Source: Erpobdella octoculata
Taxonomy: Eukaryota > Annelida > Clitellata > Hirudinida > Erpobdellidae
Reading direction: 5' to 3'
Length of the DNA: 64,000 nucleotides
NCBI GenBank assembly: GCA_963978895.1
Contig: OZ022238.1
Location: forward strand, 19,154,917 to 19,218,916
Position numbers and translations under genes: made by a program. The notes under the pieces were generated by a model. The model was not told the DNA's origin and ran no database searches. It saw nothing but the letters and a program-made list of their open reading frames with translations. Of this stretch, positions 10,797 to 22,440 are shown in pieces (within the stretch, counting starts at the first letter, position 1; each line of letters starts with the position of its first letter).

Positions 10797-13700
10797 AGAG
10801 AGAAACGTACAGAAACAAAACACACACGCTGATAAACAACAACTTATATTGAAATAAAATTAAATATCATAAAAACTGAATGAAATACAAAACGAAGTTT
10901 ATCAATGCAAGACTGTAGTGTTTCTTTGTTCATCATTACTCCTTTGCTGTGGTTAATTTTATATAATTATTATTCATAAAAATATTAATCAATCAATCAC
11001 CTTGAACTACATGTTAGCACAGGGGTTCTTAACCGGTGGAATGCACCCCCCAAAGTGGAGTGCCGTTCTTATTTGAAGGGGTGCAAAAAATACAATTTAA
11101 ATTTGAAACAAATATTTTATACAATTTTAATTTTTGCTGCGAATTAATTGGAATATTGCTTAAATCTTTAATTTTGGCTATGCTTTTATATTTATAGGTG
11201 TTTTTTGATTATGGTTCTTGTTACTGTCAGTGAGATCAAACGGATCAAGTGCAGTTTTATTGTTTGAACCTGTTTCAGTATAGTTATTGCATCATCACTT
11301 CAACTGGCATTTCAACGTTGAAAGATGTCAAAGAAACAAAAGTATTCAGAAGACTATTCAGTGTGGTTTTACTTTTATCACTGACAAGGACAGTAGGCCT
11401 ACACAACGACCAAAGCGCTTTGTATGTGATAAAGTCCTGTCAAATAACAATCTGAAACCGAAAAAGCTGAAAGAGAATTTCAGTGCAGTGCATCCCAAAA
11501 ATTTGCAATCATTGATGTCTTAAACAGAAAAGAGCTTGGTGTGACTGGGCAGCAAGTTTATCTCAACTTGGATTTTGGCCTATCACTGATAAACTAATCC
11601 TGACTGCCTTTTACCAAATTGCCTATCAAATTGCCAAAAGTAAAAAGCCTCACACTTTTTGTAGAGAGCTACCCAGCTTTGGCCAATTATTTTTATTAAT
11701 CAGTTAATTTATTTATTAATCAATCCTTTTGCTACTACCTACTTGTGTGAGATCGGCTTCTCTGCTTTGGTAAATGAGAAAATCAAGCAAAGAAATCGAT
11801 TGGAGTCTGGTGATGATATGCGAACTGCCTTGTCAAAGATAGCTCCTGGATTTTCTGCCCTCATTAATGGGAAGCAACAACAAATACATTAAATAAAAAA
11901 ACTTGATGCAAATTGAGTTCGTCCAAAGGGGCACGGAAAAATGGCTAAGAACTGCTGAATTATCCCATTTTTAAGTGCCACCTATATAAGATAAGAACAT
12001 AGCATACAACATGTGGTTGTTTGCAGTGATAAGAATTTGAAATTGTTTGCGTCCAAGAGATGATATCAACAGAGCAAAATATTTGAGAAATAGAAAAATA
12101 ATGAAAGGAATCATTATTTTATTTGTGAGACAATTATAATGTTAAAAAACATTTGTTGTAATGTATTGTACTATCTAAGGATCATTAAATTACTTGTGAG
12201 GGGGTAATTATACTCTTGTTAATTGTTTAATGCAACTCTGGATTTAGAAAAATAATATATAGTGATGCGGCCAATAGAACTTGCACAATATACATTTATA
12301 TACTGTATATTATTATTTATTTTCTTTAGCATATAAAGTAAACTGAGCATTTGTTTATGATTGAATTACATCACGTCTGCTTATCAGGTATCAATCTTTC
12401 GTTACTTCAATAAAATATTAGCTCTTCTTTAATATTCCGCTATCCTCACATCAGCACAGAAAATAAATTTCTCCTTATCTCCACAGTTCTAAACTCAGTC
12501 TGCCTTCTGCCTTACATTTTCACATGCTCCCATGAATGAATACATCTTTACTGCATTATAAAACCACGAAATCTTGAAACAAATTTTTATTTTGACAGAA
12601 GAAATTCAAAACAACCAGTGCATATTTAAGTCTATTGGTTTAGCTGGTATCCAGTTGGTTTATTGTGATAAAAACAGCTTTTCCTAATTTACAAAAGTGT
12701 ATAATTTCTTTAATTTGTAGACAATTTCACTTTAGATATTTTATGACCCATGAATATGCATAACCCGCAATCCATCAATCAATCACCTTGAAAACCAATG
12801 CCACTGCTAATCTCTTTTCCACATTTGTATCTGCTATAATTTTCTTTATCAGAAAATTCTTATAATTTGCATTATCAATTATTCACTCCAGATGTAAGTT
12901 GAATGAAATAAAACTAAAAAAAGCAAATAAATAAAAGAAAGAAGGACGAGATGAATAACAGAAGAAGAAGAAAATTGAGATAAGAACATGCCAGTCATAA
13001 AATAGTGCACTGAAGATCAGTTTTTTCCACCTCAAAACATGATGGAAAGATGGAATGAACCAATAGTGAATGAGTGAGTGAATGGTAGAATGTTTGAGGA
13101 AAAAGAATGACAAATAATCTGCTGACTTGATCAGTCACAGGTTAGATTTGCTGCATGAAAGATAGTATCATTATCATCAATAGTTTTGTTTATAAGTGCA
13201 CTAATAATATAGGCAATATTTCTTAATATCATTGTTTATATTACCCTTTCTCTATCTCTCTCTACCTCTTCATATCACTGTATACACATCCCTTAGCACC
13301 ACTCAAACCTTTCCCCACAAGAAGTAATTTTCAAGCACCTGAAGTTTCTAATTAGCTCAGTGGAACTGATCAATATTTATGACTGACCATAGAGAGGCCT
13401 GCAGTCTAAGTAATGGAAAAGCCAGACTATTCATGTTGTGTATGTTTGTGTTGCTATGTACATTATGTACATAGAAATTTAATTTTACTAGAATTTAGCC
13501 ATTATATATGTTCCTACTAAGGTAAGAGAAAGAAATAATTTAAAGCCTAATAAGAAAACTTAACATAATATTTAATATTTAGGTCCAAATAATGACATGA
13601 CATTTAAATACTTTTCTATCTTAAAACAAATAGAAATTAAGTTATATTATTTAACATCAAGTAGATTAATAATACAAATTTCATCAAATCAAAAGCATAA

Positions 13701-15472
13701 CATTGATTATGTTAAGGTTTAATTTAATTAACCATCATCATCACCACTACACCCCCATTACAATCCATTAGGAATATTCAGATAATGTGCCAAGCTGAAC
13801 AAACAACAGACAAATCTGTCAATAAAAGACAGGCTATGAAGCCTAGTGTTTTTGTTTTCTAGAATAAAAATAAAACATGCTACAATTCCACATGTTATGA
13901 CCAAGGAAAACAAAGTCATAGCGAAAATAGCAAAACCCATTTTTATCACTCAGAGCTACCACTGTTTTGACAAGCCATGTTGCACTCCGTTGGCCAAGTT
14001 TCTTGATTTCATTTCATAACATGGAAAGATATAAAACAACTTGAAAGGCTAAAAATATTCATTTGCAGCTGGAAATTGATATAAAACTTGGTGCATTAAC
14101 TTTATGCAGGTGAAACACTTATACACGCATAAAAAGAATGAGCAAATATATCCATCTACAAATAAGAAATAATAAAAAATGTGATTGATTATTATTGAGT
14201 CATTATTATATTGATAATAATAATGTGGCATAATCCAATAAATTGAAGACTAGAATTTGAGTCACAGGCAGAGTCATTAGAGGTGAAATAGTAAGTTGAA
14301 AGGTGTCACTTGAAAGGTGAAACAGGTGGAGCAGATCTGATACAAAGAAATAGCATTATAAACACTTAAGAAGTAGAAATAAAAGCACATTGATCAAAAG
14401 ATTTTTAACAACATGTTGAATAATTCTATGCAGAATAAAGTGCAGGGAAATGAAAATCATTTAGACACACCAGGTAGGCTGTTGAGTATATTGTTAAGTT
14501 ATTAAAGTTATTTTATCTATATTGAAATCAATGCATTTAAAGATGAGAAGCCCAGGTACTTGAGAAAGTGAGTCACTAACTGAAATCTGCTTTACTTGGC
14601 TATTACATAAGGGCTGTGCATGGTATTTTGTACTAGCTGAAGTTTGTTGATATGTTTGAGGAGGTACTGAAAGAGGATTAAATTAGCCAATCCAGGGATT
14701 GAGCCAGAGTGACAGCCAATAATTGAGATGAAAGAAAGAAAGTTTAGATTTTTAGATGTGACAATGACATGAAAGAATCAAGCCTAGCATGACTCCCAGA
14801 GTTGTAACTTTGCTAAACAGACTGTTGAGCAAACTCTATTAAAAGAAGATATGACAGGAAAGTGTCTTGGACATTGAAGAGTTTAAATAGATGTGATGTG
14901 GTGGGATTTACACAAATGCTGTTCAGGAAAACAAGAGTGGATTGACCACATACAGCTTTCAAGTTTAGAAGATGAAATACAGAAAGAATCATGTAGGCAC
15001 ATTATATTTATTGATCATCTTTAAGCTCCCCAACTTCACACACAAACTCATTTAAAGAAACCAGATTAAAATAAGAAATATTTGAAAAGTAAAACAAATA
15101 CGTTTTAGACAGCAGACATAATTGTAAGTGTAAACAACCATAATTATTCAAAGCAGCTTTTCATAATTATAACCGTTTTTTAAATCTCGAAAATAACTTT
15201 TAAACCATGCATAAAAACTTTCTACAATAAAAACACTTTATGCAACAAAAACATGCAAAGTAATTACCGTTTGAATAACCGTATGGAGATTCGCTTGACC
15301 CATCCACCAGTCCACTCAGAATCTCTTCTTTGCCGACATCGCTGTCCCCAACCAACAAAAATTTCAACAAAAAGTCATAGGTTTTTGGCCTGTTTAATGT
15401 AGATGATGCTGAAGATGTAGCTGGAACTGGTGTGCTAGGTGGTGACGTATGCTGGAGTGAAGATGTTGCCAT
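9316..15472 (-). CDS. RAB40: RAB40-family GTPase with SOCS box, 6 exons
   Basis: Rab40 proteins are small GTPases that use a SOCS box to form Cullin5 ubiquitin-ligase complexes. Exons in order of transcription: 15472-15268, 10635-10575, 10409-10349, 10217-10140, 10009-9787, 9563-9316; phases close exactly to 291 residues. Residues 1-30 are a Ser/Thr/Pro-rich leader. Then come [18 protein letters not shown] (P-loop), [20 protein letters not shown] with SGQGRF (switch II, the Rab40 form of DTAGQE), [20 protein letters not shown], and [16 protein letters not shown]. The last exon holds the SOCS box [15 protein letters not shown]...[15 protein letters not shown] and a basic His-rich tail ending CIIS, a CaaX-type prenylation signal. 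Intron 1 is 4.6 kb and the others 140-360 bp. Which vertebrate paralogue (A/B/C) it matches has no meaning for a single invertebrate gene. Confidence 0.95.
10735..10795. repeat. (GT)n microsatellite in RAB40 intron 1
   Basis: About 30 GT units; on the RAB40 sense strand this is (CA)n about 100 bases before the exon 2 acceptor at 10635. Confidence 0.97.
11020..11957 (+). mobile_element. BED-finger hAT element, internally deleted (ZBED5/Charlie-like)
   Basis: The ends CAGGGGTTCTTAACC (11020) and GGCTAAGAACTGCTG (ending 11957) form imperfect terminal inverted repeats. Inside, ATGTCAAAGAAACAAAAGTA (from 11325) begins a BED-zinc-finger N-terminus. After a frame change, [19 protein letters not shown] (about 11425-11480) matches the family. 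Near 11612 is [17 protein letters not shown]. About 11745-11892 encodes the hAT C-terminus ([20 protein letters not shown] then [18 protein letters not shown]). The central catalytic region is missing, so it cannot transpose itself. It lies in RAB40 intron 1, antisense to the gene. The flanking 8-mers do not match, so a target duplication is not visible. Confidence 0.85.
11958..15267. other. Distal part of RAB40 intron 1, nothing recognised
   Basis: AT-rich intron sequence on the minus-strand gene. Scanning both strands I saw no exon-like chain, transposase motif or structured RNA. Small CATCATCATCAC and GAAAGAAAG tracts are the only low-complexity pieces. A distant alternative first exon of RAB40 cannot be excluded. 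Confidence 0.5.
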
Positions 15473-16739
15473 CTTTTACACTCTTCAGCAGAAGTTTATT
15501 TTATAACTTGTTCAGGTCCAGCTCTGATGTCAAACTTTTATCTAAAATAAAACTGCAATATAAAACATACAACCAGAGTTCTTTAACCATTTGAATATGT
15601 AATACAAAATAAAATTGGTAAAATTATAAAATAATTAAATCTCAATCAAAAACATTTAAAAGCCCAGCCATAAATTATATATATTCTATCTATTTATTCT
15701 TCATGTGGTTCCGTTTTGATTATTGATTATTAAATAATTATAATTATGATGATAACAACAGTTCATTGCAAAAGTAATTGCATTATTAATATTATAAATT
15801 TGTATGATTGATTGTGATCGAATGTCACGAAATAACGTACACGGCATAATAAATAATACAAGTACAGCTCAACCGCAGAATCCAAATCCTAAATTTTTTC
15901 CATAAAAATATCAAAACACAAATATAGATTTTATTTATTCAAATCGTGAAAACGTTACCACTAACTAGAGCACTAGAATACTAGAATGAAGAGGAGCTAG
16001 AGCTAGAATAATAAACAGAGCGAGCACCCGCGACCTATATAATAAATAACATCAGTAGTATCTTAAAAACATTATAAAAACAAATAAAAGTTTTTGAGAC
16101 ACAAAGCACTGCCCTAATTTTTACATAAATTAAAATACTTATTTAAATGACCCAAAATTAAAATTGTCTAATATGTGTAATTTTAATTGTTTAAATAGAA
16201 TAAACAACAGTCACACTTAAATAGTATTTTAAAATATAAAATCAATTATTAAAGTTTTTTAACACAAGACTCAGCACAGCTTGTATCGTTGTCAAGGTAA
16301 TTGCGGTAGTGTTTTTGTTTATCTATGGTTTAGTCAAATTTCTCAAGTCGTTGAAGTTATTTCCAGAATGAATAAACCAAATAAAAAAATTGAGATTAAT
16401 TTTGATAATGAAGAAGAAAAATTTAGGTTGGTATAGCTTTTTGCGCTTTTTGTACATAGTGGCGGATAAAAGAATTTCTGGTGGCTGGATGATCTTATTA
16501 TTCTTATTAATATTCTTAGTCTTAATCATTACAGAATCTTATGAATCTTATCTTATCTTATCTTATTATCTTATATAGACATCATAGTCGTAGACTCTTA
16601 CCTCCAAGAACATAGGCGTAGGGAAAGGTTATGTGGTGGGGCAAGGTTGGCGTCTGCCCGAAAAAATAAAAGTAGTTTGTACTCTTGGATAAATGGAATA
16701 CTTACCTACAGGGCCGGATTAAGGTCTCGGGGGCCTTGT
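15473..16739. other. RAB40 5' flank and intergenic DNA
   Basis: 15473-15560 probably holds the RAB40 5' untranslated region or promoter; no clear TATA or initiator element is evident. 15600-16400 is AT-rich without recognised features. Near 16459, AGTGGCGGATAAAAG looks like a hAT end, and CAGGGCCGGATTAAGG at about 16702 is another; the insertion at 16748 lies just inside the latter. Confidence 0.4.
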
Positions 16740-17908
16740 GCCAAATGCAGAGGCGTGGATTCAGCAAAATGTTGAGGGGGGCGAAAATTTTTTTACTTTA
16801 ACCCAGAAAACCTTCAAACAAAAATGACCATCCCAATATACATTTGTATGTTGTATTTTCATTAGTTAAATCATATTAATTAAAAAAACAGTTTAAAAAA
16901 GTTAACTTTTATTTAATATTGAGGGCAGACAAAAAGCGTTTAAATTATGAATGTAACAAAGGGTATCGACGTTCTTTTATTTTTACAAAATTGTCCACTG
17001 GATCATTAAGATCAAATAGACTAAAAGTTCTAATAAAAGATTGGAAAATATGTAATAGCAGAAATTTTACTAATTGGATATTAATCAACAAGTGTGATAA
17101 ATACTGTTTTCATCAACTAATCTAAATACTCAATAGTGTGTGAGCTAATAAAAATAATTTAAAATGAATTGGAAAAATCTTGGTGAGAGAGCTCAAGCAA
17201 CCGGGTAGGATAAGAATATGCTAATTGTTCGTCAAGCTGGGACAGATACACGAGTCTAAATTTCATACGAGTTTGATCGGATGGACCGAATGCAATCAAT
17301 CAATCCATTTCTATAGCGCTATTTCTTTGGCGTTCAATAGCGCTCGAACACGAACTTATTAAACAGATAAGTTTTAAACCTCCAACGGAAAACAGCAAGA
17401 GAAGTAGATTTAGTAAGAGAAGTAAGAAGAGAGTTCCAGAGAAATGGACCAGAGTAGGGAAAAAAGCGTTTAGTAAAAAATGCTTAACAGAAAAAATACG
17501 AAAGTGGCAAAGAGAGAAAGATCGAAGACCAGACTTGGGAGAGGTTTTTATTAAGTTAGTTAAGTAGAATGGAGAAGAATAATTTTTAAATTTAAACATT
17601 AGTAACCAACTTTTTAAAATCACCCTATATTTAAGAGGAAGCCAGTGAAGAAGAGCAAGAGATAGAGAGATAATTATCAAAAAAGTAAGAAGTGCGAGAA
17701 ACTAAGCACTAAAAGATTGAAAAATATTAGCAGTAGGTAGATTATAAGTAGATATAATTCAAAAATTTGATAAATATTGTTTTTATCAAATAATCTAAAT
17801 ACTCATTCATGGGTGAGCTAGAAAAAATATTTTTTATATTTGGTGGAAAATCTTGAGGGGGGCCGTGGCCCCCCTCAGCCCCCCCCAATCCACGCCTCTG
17901 GCCAAATG
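16740..17908. mobile_element. hAT element with perfect 8-bp target duplication
   Basis: The terminal inverted repeats CAGAGGCGTGGATT (16748) and AATCCACGCCTCTG (ending 17900) are perfect over 14 bases, with G-rich/C-rich subterminal runs (TTGAGGGGGGC). The octamer GCCAAATG occurs directly before (16740-16747) and after (17901-17908), a perfect 8-bp target-site duplication typical of hAT. No transposase is encoded; an inserted LINE tail occupies the middle. It sits inside another hAT-like end (16702). Confidence 0.93.
17290..17690 (-). mobile_element. CR1/L2-like LINE 3' fragment
   Basis: The minus strand encodes LHWLPLKYRVILKSWLLMFK then FYLTNLI, RSFSLCHFRIF and a degraded tail. This matches the conserved end of CR1-clade reverse transcriptases (LHWLPV..RI.FK...L.FK, P.YL..L). 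Only about the last 125 codons are present, and frame errors occur after the RSF motif. It lies within the hAT element at 16748-17900. Confidence 0.75.
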
Positions 17909-18535
17909 TAAACGGGGGGCCCCCTTCAGATGCACCAATTGTGGTTGGAAGAGTTTTTTTCTTTGTCCATACCCCTCTCCTTGAGGTTGAGGCTAATTAT
18001 AAAGGGGGCCCAACGCCCAAACCCCCCAAGGTGGGGTACACTCGCCACTCTTTCTGTTAAGGGGTCCGGGGTGAATGTCCCGAAGCTGACAATTTTTACA
18101 TCGCTGACACGAGTTATAAGAGAATTCTGAGACTAAGAGCAAATAAATATGGATTAGAAATTTCTAGTAATTCCCAGCATTTCATTTTTAAAATTACATC
18201 CAATGTACTGTTTACTCCTATATTTCACTGTTTAACACAACTTACACAAATATAGATTATAGCAACACTAATGACAAGGCAATAAGCTAACTAACATTGG
18301 CCTATTAGTTAGAGTCTGAGAGCTGACTCAACAGAGAGCAAATTGCAGTAATGCCATTTAAGTATCCAACAAATTAATTTATAAAAACTGTTGAGATAAG
18401 CAACACATTTATTTAACTGGTTTAATCTTTATCTACTGACAGTCTGATACATTTAGTAACTGCAGTGGCGTACCTAGGGTAAATGGCGCCTATGGCAAAC
18501 ACCGATCTTGCGCCCCTCTTTGACGCAGGGCCGGA
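17909..18535. mobile_element. Outer hAT-like remnants
   Basis: The G/C-homopolymer-rich stretch at 17910-18080 (GGGGGGCCCCC and similar) resembles subterminal hAT sequence. CAGTGGCGTACCTAGGG at about 18465 is a classic hAT end whose interior is interrupted by the element at 18536. Nothing coding is seen. Confidence 0.45.
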
Positions 18536-19666
18536 TTTACAGGCAGGCCGACTAGGCCATGGCCTAGAGGCCCCGCAAAATAAGGGGCCCCAAAAACATT
18601 TTGAGTAGTATGAAAAATTTTTTTAATATCAATCGATTTGCAATAAAATTATTTCATAGTGATTTAATATTTGTATTGATAAAATGGAAAATTTTGAATT
18701 TGCCTTACAATTAATAATGTGGGATCAAATTTTACAACGAATGAATGCAGTTTCCAAATCATTGCAAAGTGCAACATCGGGATACATGTTCTGAACTTTA
18801 TTCATCTCTTGATGAATATCTTCTTGGATTAACTGAAAAATTCGATTTAATAGAACAAGATGCTAAATTACTGTTACCAGAAACTGGTTATTTATAAAAG
18901 AGACGACGTAAAAGAAAAGTGCTTTCAGGTGAAAATCGCTCAGAAGAAACCCAGTTGAGTCCACGTGAAGAGTTTATGACAAATGATTTCTTAAAAATCA
19001 TCAATAATCTCACTACAAACTTGAAAGAAATTTTCCAATGCTACATGGAATTGAAGGACAAATTTGGATTTTTAATAAATACAAGAATCAATAAAGATAA
19101 ACTGAAGATTTGTGTTGACCGTCTGGTGGAAGACTATGCAGAAGACATTGACGAAAATTTATATGTAGAAATCAAACATCTACATCTTTATTTGAAACAT
19201 CATTTCAATACTCAAGCTCCTCAATTGCCCCATTTGGATTTGTACAAACTTATTAAAGAAAAACAAATGGAGGCTGCATTTTCTAATACCGAGATAGTTC
19301 TGAGAATTTTCATATGTTTCATGATATCCAACTGCTCTGGAGAGGTCATTTTCAAAATTAAAAATGATTTGCGATCAAATTTGTCATAAAAACATTAAAT
19401 AATTTTGCATTATTATCAAGTAATGCTGACAAAATAAAGTCGATTGATTTTGATTCATTGGTTAAAGATTTTTTTGATGAAAAATACAGAAAAAAGATTA
19501 TGTAGATTGCAAACAATATTTTTTAGAAATTGAAATAAAATCTTGAATTACATTAAAGTTGTAATATATTTTTGAATTTAAAAGCTTAGCAATATTTTTT
19601 ATTTTTAAAAATGGGGTCTCAAGTTTTTGTTGGCCTAGGGCCCGGAAAATTGTAAATCCGGCCCTG
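18536..19666 (+). mobile_element. hAT element, TTF/ZMYM1-type, internally deleted
   Basis: The ends are CAGGGCCGGATTTACAGGC (18536) and GGAAAATTGTAAATCCGGCC then CTG (ending 19666). The flanking octamers CTTTGACG and CTCCGACG agree at 6 of 8 places, consistent with an aged target duplication. 18919-19389 encodes a transposase C-terminal half with IKHLHLYLKHHFN-type helices. The dimerisation signature NCSGEVIFKIKNDLRSNLS is followed by a stop. After a frame break come ALLSSNADKIKSIDFDSL and VKDFFDEKYRKKIM. Intact relatives have ERSFSKLK...NLRS at this place. The N-terminal finger and catalytic Asp region are absent. Confidence 0.88.
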
Positions 19667-21275
19667 CTCCGACGATAGGTTACTTACGTTTTATTTTCTA
19701 AAAAACTGTTTTAGAATTAGGTAAAAAATCACACAAGTTAAATCTATTAACACTTTATTACAAGTTTATCGAATTAAGATCTTGTTCCAAAACCCTAGCA
19801 ATGTTAGAAAGTCAAACAAACGAAAAACGAATGCATGCTTTTTCCTACGCAGTTTTTAATACACATATTTATATCTATAAAAATATTTTTTTATTTTCAT
19901 TTGCGTATTTATTCATTAGGCGCTCTTTCGCGCCCCCTTCAGTCCTTTGATGAATCGTCCTTTGATGAACAGTCCTAGAATCACAACATCTACCCCTTTC
20001 ATCTCATCGAAGTGCCGAGTACGCTTTCGCGGTCGGGCAAGCACTGAAAGGTAGTCCGAGTAACCCGAAACTGTAAGTACATTGCTTTCAAAGTCATCGA
20101 ATCGGTTTCTGAGATCGTCAGTGAACGGTATAGCGACTCCAGTAAATCAAAGTGGCAGACTGTAATTTGGTATTTGTCTCATAGAATTGCGTATTTGTCT
20201 CATAGAATTGCGTATTTGTCTCATAGAATTGCGTATTTGTCTCATTGAAATGCGTAAGAATTGCGTTAAGTACCTTAGATCGGTTAAAAAGGCGACCTTT
20301 AATGACTATAAGACGTATATATAATATATATTTTGGTTGTTGCGAACAAGTGTATAGGGGAGAGAAGGGGGGCGCCCCCAGGCCAAATCGGAGGGTCCTG
20401 CAATTTTTCCAAATTCGATGAGTTTTTTTTTATGAGGGGTTTTTCTTTGGGTGGGGTGCTACATTTATTCATAAATTTATTTTTTTTACAAATGCTTTAA
20501 CTGGTTTGAGACTGAGTTTGACGATATTCAGTTTGCAGTCTATATTTTCTATCATTAATAAATTCATAAAGATACCAAAAAATAATGTAGATAGTCACAA
20601 AAAATTTTTGCCAGCGGCAGGCTTTCTTTCTTTTTCTAAATTTGAGCAAGCCCCCCAGTCCTAATCGGAGGGCCCTGCAATTTTTCCAAATATGAGCGGT
20701 TTTTCTTTAGGTGGTGGTGCTACATTTATTTATAAACTTATTTTTTTTTACAATTGCTTTACCTGGTTTGAGACTGAGTTTGCAGTCTTTCTTTTCTTTC
20801 ATTTATAAATTATTGAAGATACCAAAAATAGATAGTCACAAAATTTTTTCGCATGCGGCGGGTTTTTCCACTTTTTCCCACTTGAGCCCCCCAGCATTTT
20901 CTGTTGGTTGCACCCCTGAGTATGCAGTGTATGCAAGCTTAATATCTATTTTTAGTTTAAACATAGATTCAGGACCAAGAGAAGACGGGATAAAAAAAGA
21001 GTGGGGTGATTAAAAAAAGGGAGGGGGGAGTCTGCCTCCAGCAGCCAGGGGGGATAGGCGCCCCTGCAGTGACGAATATATGGGAGGACCCACATCGAGT
21101 GCCCCCGTTCATCAGCTAATTTTGGAGGCAAAAGTGTTTAAGGTTTTCACAAAAATTTTGGATAGTACCTACCTCAATTGCTCCCCCCCAATCATCAACT
21201 CTGTTTGATATATATTAGACTTGGCCCAGGGTGCCAAAAACTCTAGCTACTCCACTGCAGTTACTCGGTTGTCTT
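19667..21275. mobile_element. Cluster of degenerate hAT-like ends
   Basis: G/C-run-rich blocks occur at 19918-19945, 20350-20400, 20650-20690, 20880-20920 and 21030-21075. CAGTGACGAATATATGGG starts near 21067, and the right-hand end ...CTCTAGCTACTCCACTG lies near 21255. Two of the blocks (20380-20600 and 20660-20860) share the pattern GGAGG.CCTGCAATTTTTCC and TTTAC..GGTTTGAGACTGAG, so they are diverged copies of one another. No open transposase remains. Confidence 0.45.
20168..20255. repeat. 21-bp tandem repeat, about 4 copies
   Basis: The unit GTATTTGTCTCATAGAATTGC is repeated about four times, with the last unit changed (CATTGAAATGC). Confidence 0.9.
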
Positions 21276-21284
21276 GACCTATTT

Positions 21285-21485
21285 TTTACAAACTTTTATT
21301 TAGGTTACAATCTCTGTTTGCACGTGTGTGTGTTTGTGTGTGTGTCTGTGGCTTTCTCTGTATGCAAATCTTGCAATTAAAATTTAACCAGCTTTTTGAC
21401 TAGCTAGGAAACTGAAACTTTCAGCATAGCTTTGTATTGGATGACAATACATGATCCAATTAAAAAAAAAATTAATTTGAACATC
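21285..21485 (+). repeat. Dispersed repeat shared with 4955-5060 and 37135-37300
   Basis: AACTTTTATTTAGGTTACAA, a GT-rich run, CAGCTTTTTGACTAGCTAGG and TTGGATGACAATACATGA recur at 4955-5060 in reverse. A more diverged version is at 37135-37300 (TTTTTGACCACCTAGAGCTC, CTGGATGACAATACATGA). It probably belongs to an element body common in this genome; the class is not determined. Confidence 0.6.
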
Positions 21486-22257
21486 TTTCGTATTTCTAAA
21501 TCGAGTGTATTTGAAATAAAAGTTTGTGTTGAAAAACTCATTTTTTCCCTCACTTGTTAAACTTGTGTTAATTTTGGTGTAAGCAGCCTTACCTAATCTG
21601 TTTATTTATTTCTAAAATCCTTGCACAGACATGACCTTTATATAGATACAAAATCCCAAGCCCGTCCTGTTCATTTTCATTACCACAAAAATCCATGGCT
21701 CAGCTAAATAGCCTTGACCCATGCTAATTTTGGTCTGGCCCGATCAGTTTGATAACCCTGATATAAAGTCCCGCACCGAACACATCCGGTGCAGGGCCCT
21801 AGTTTGGTACCAACTCTGATCAATGTTTTTTTAGCACAATTTTTTTAGGTTACACTGATGAAATAGAAAAAAACATTGTGAAATAAATTGTTCTTTTTAC
21901 AAATATTTTAATGTTTTTAAATGAAAATCAATAAATTGAAATTATACAATGCATACTGCCTATTTGCTTACGCAAGGCGCTGCCCCATGTTCCCAAAATC
22001 AGCATCCAGTTTTGATAGCTACTAAAAAATTCCAAACTTTAAACACTTTTCTCCCAAAAGAGCAGATGACCGGGAGGGAGTATTCGCAGCTACTTTTAAA
22101 AAACATCTTCAAAATCTTCTCCAAGAACTTTATAGCTATTTGTTTTTCTAAAATAATTTCTTTTGCAATTCCCCCCCCCTACCCCCGCAAATGACACCCC
22201 TGGATTTACCTCACCAGCCATCATAAAAAAATAACTTTTTTTTCAGTTTTTAATAAA
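21486..22257. other. Unassigned sequence, probably old transposon DNA
   Basis: 21650-21820 has phrases like CCCGCACCGAACACATCCGG and GGTGCAGGGCCCTAG that resemble subterminal transposon sequence. The remainder is AT-rich. No gene could be supported. Confidence 0.3.
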
Positions 22258-22440
22258 CGCCTCGCTAATTGCGAGCCAGTCCCAAGCCTGGAGAAAGGAG
22301 GAGGGAAAAGTTAGAAGGATCAAATTATGATCCACAACAGGAAGTACTTAGCTGCTTCCTACATACAGACATTTCAGTCTTAAAACACATGGTGTAAAGG
22401 ACTATAAACTATTATGAAAAAAAAAAAAAAAAAAAAAAAA
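22258..22440 (+). mobile_element. Short interspersed repeat with poly(A) tail (copy 2 of 3)
   Basis: The fullest copy: GCGAGCCAGTCCCAAGCCTG, GAGAAAGGAGGAGGGAAAAG, GGATCAAATTATGATCCACA, GGTGTAAAGGACTATAAACT, then a ~23-base A run. It aligns over its length with the reverse complement of 51368-51537. Confidence 0.82.
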
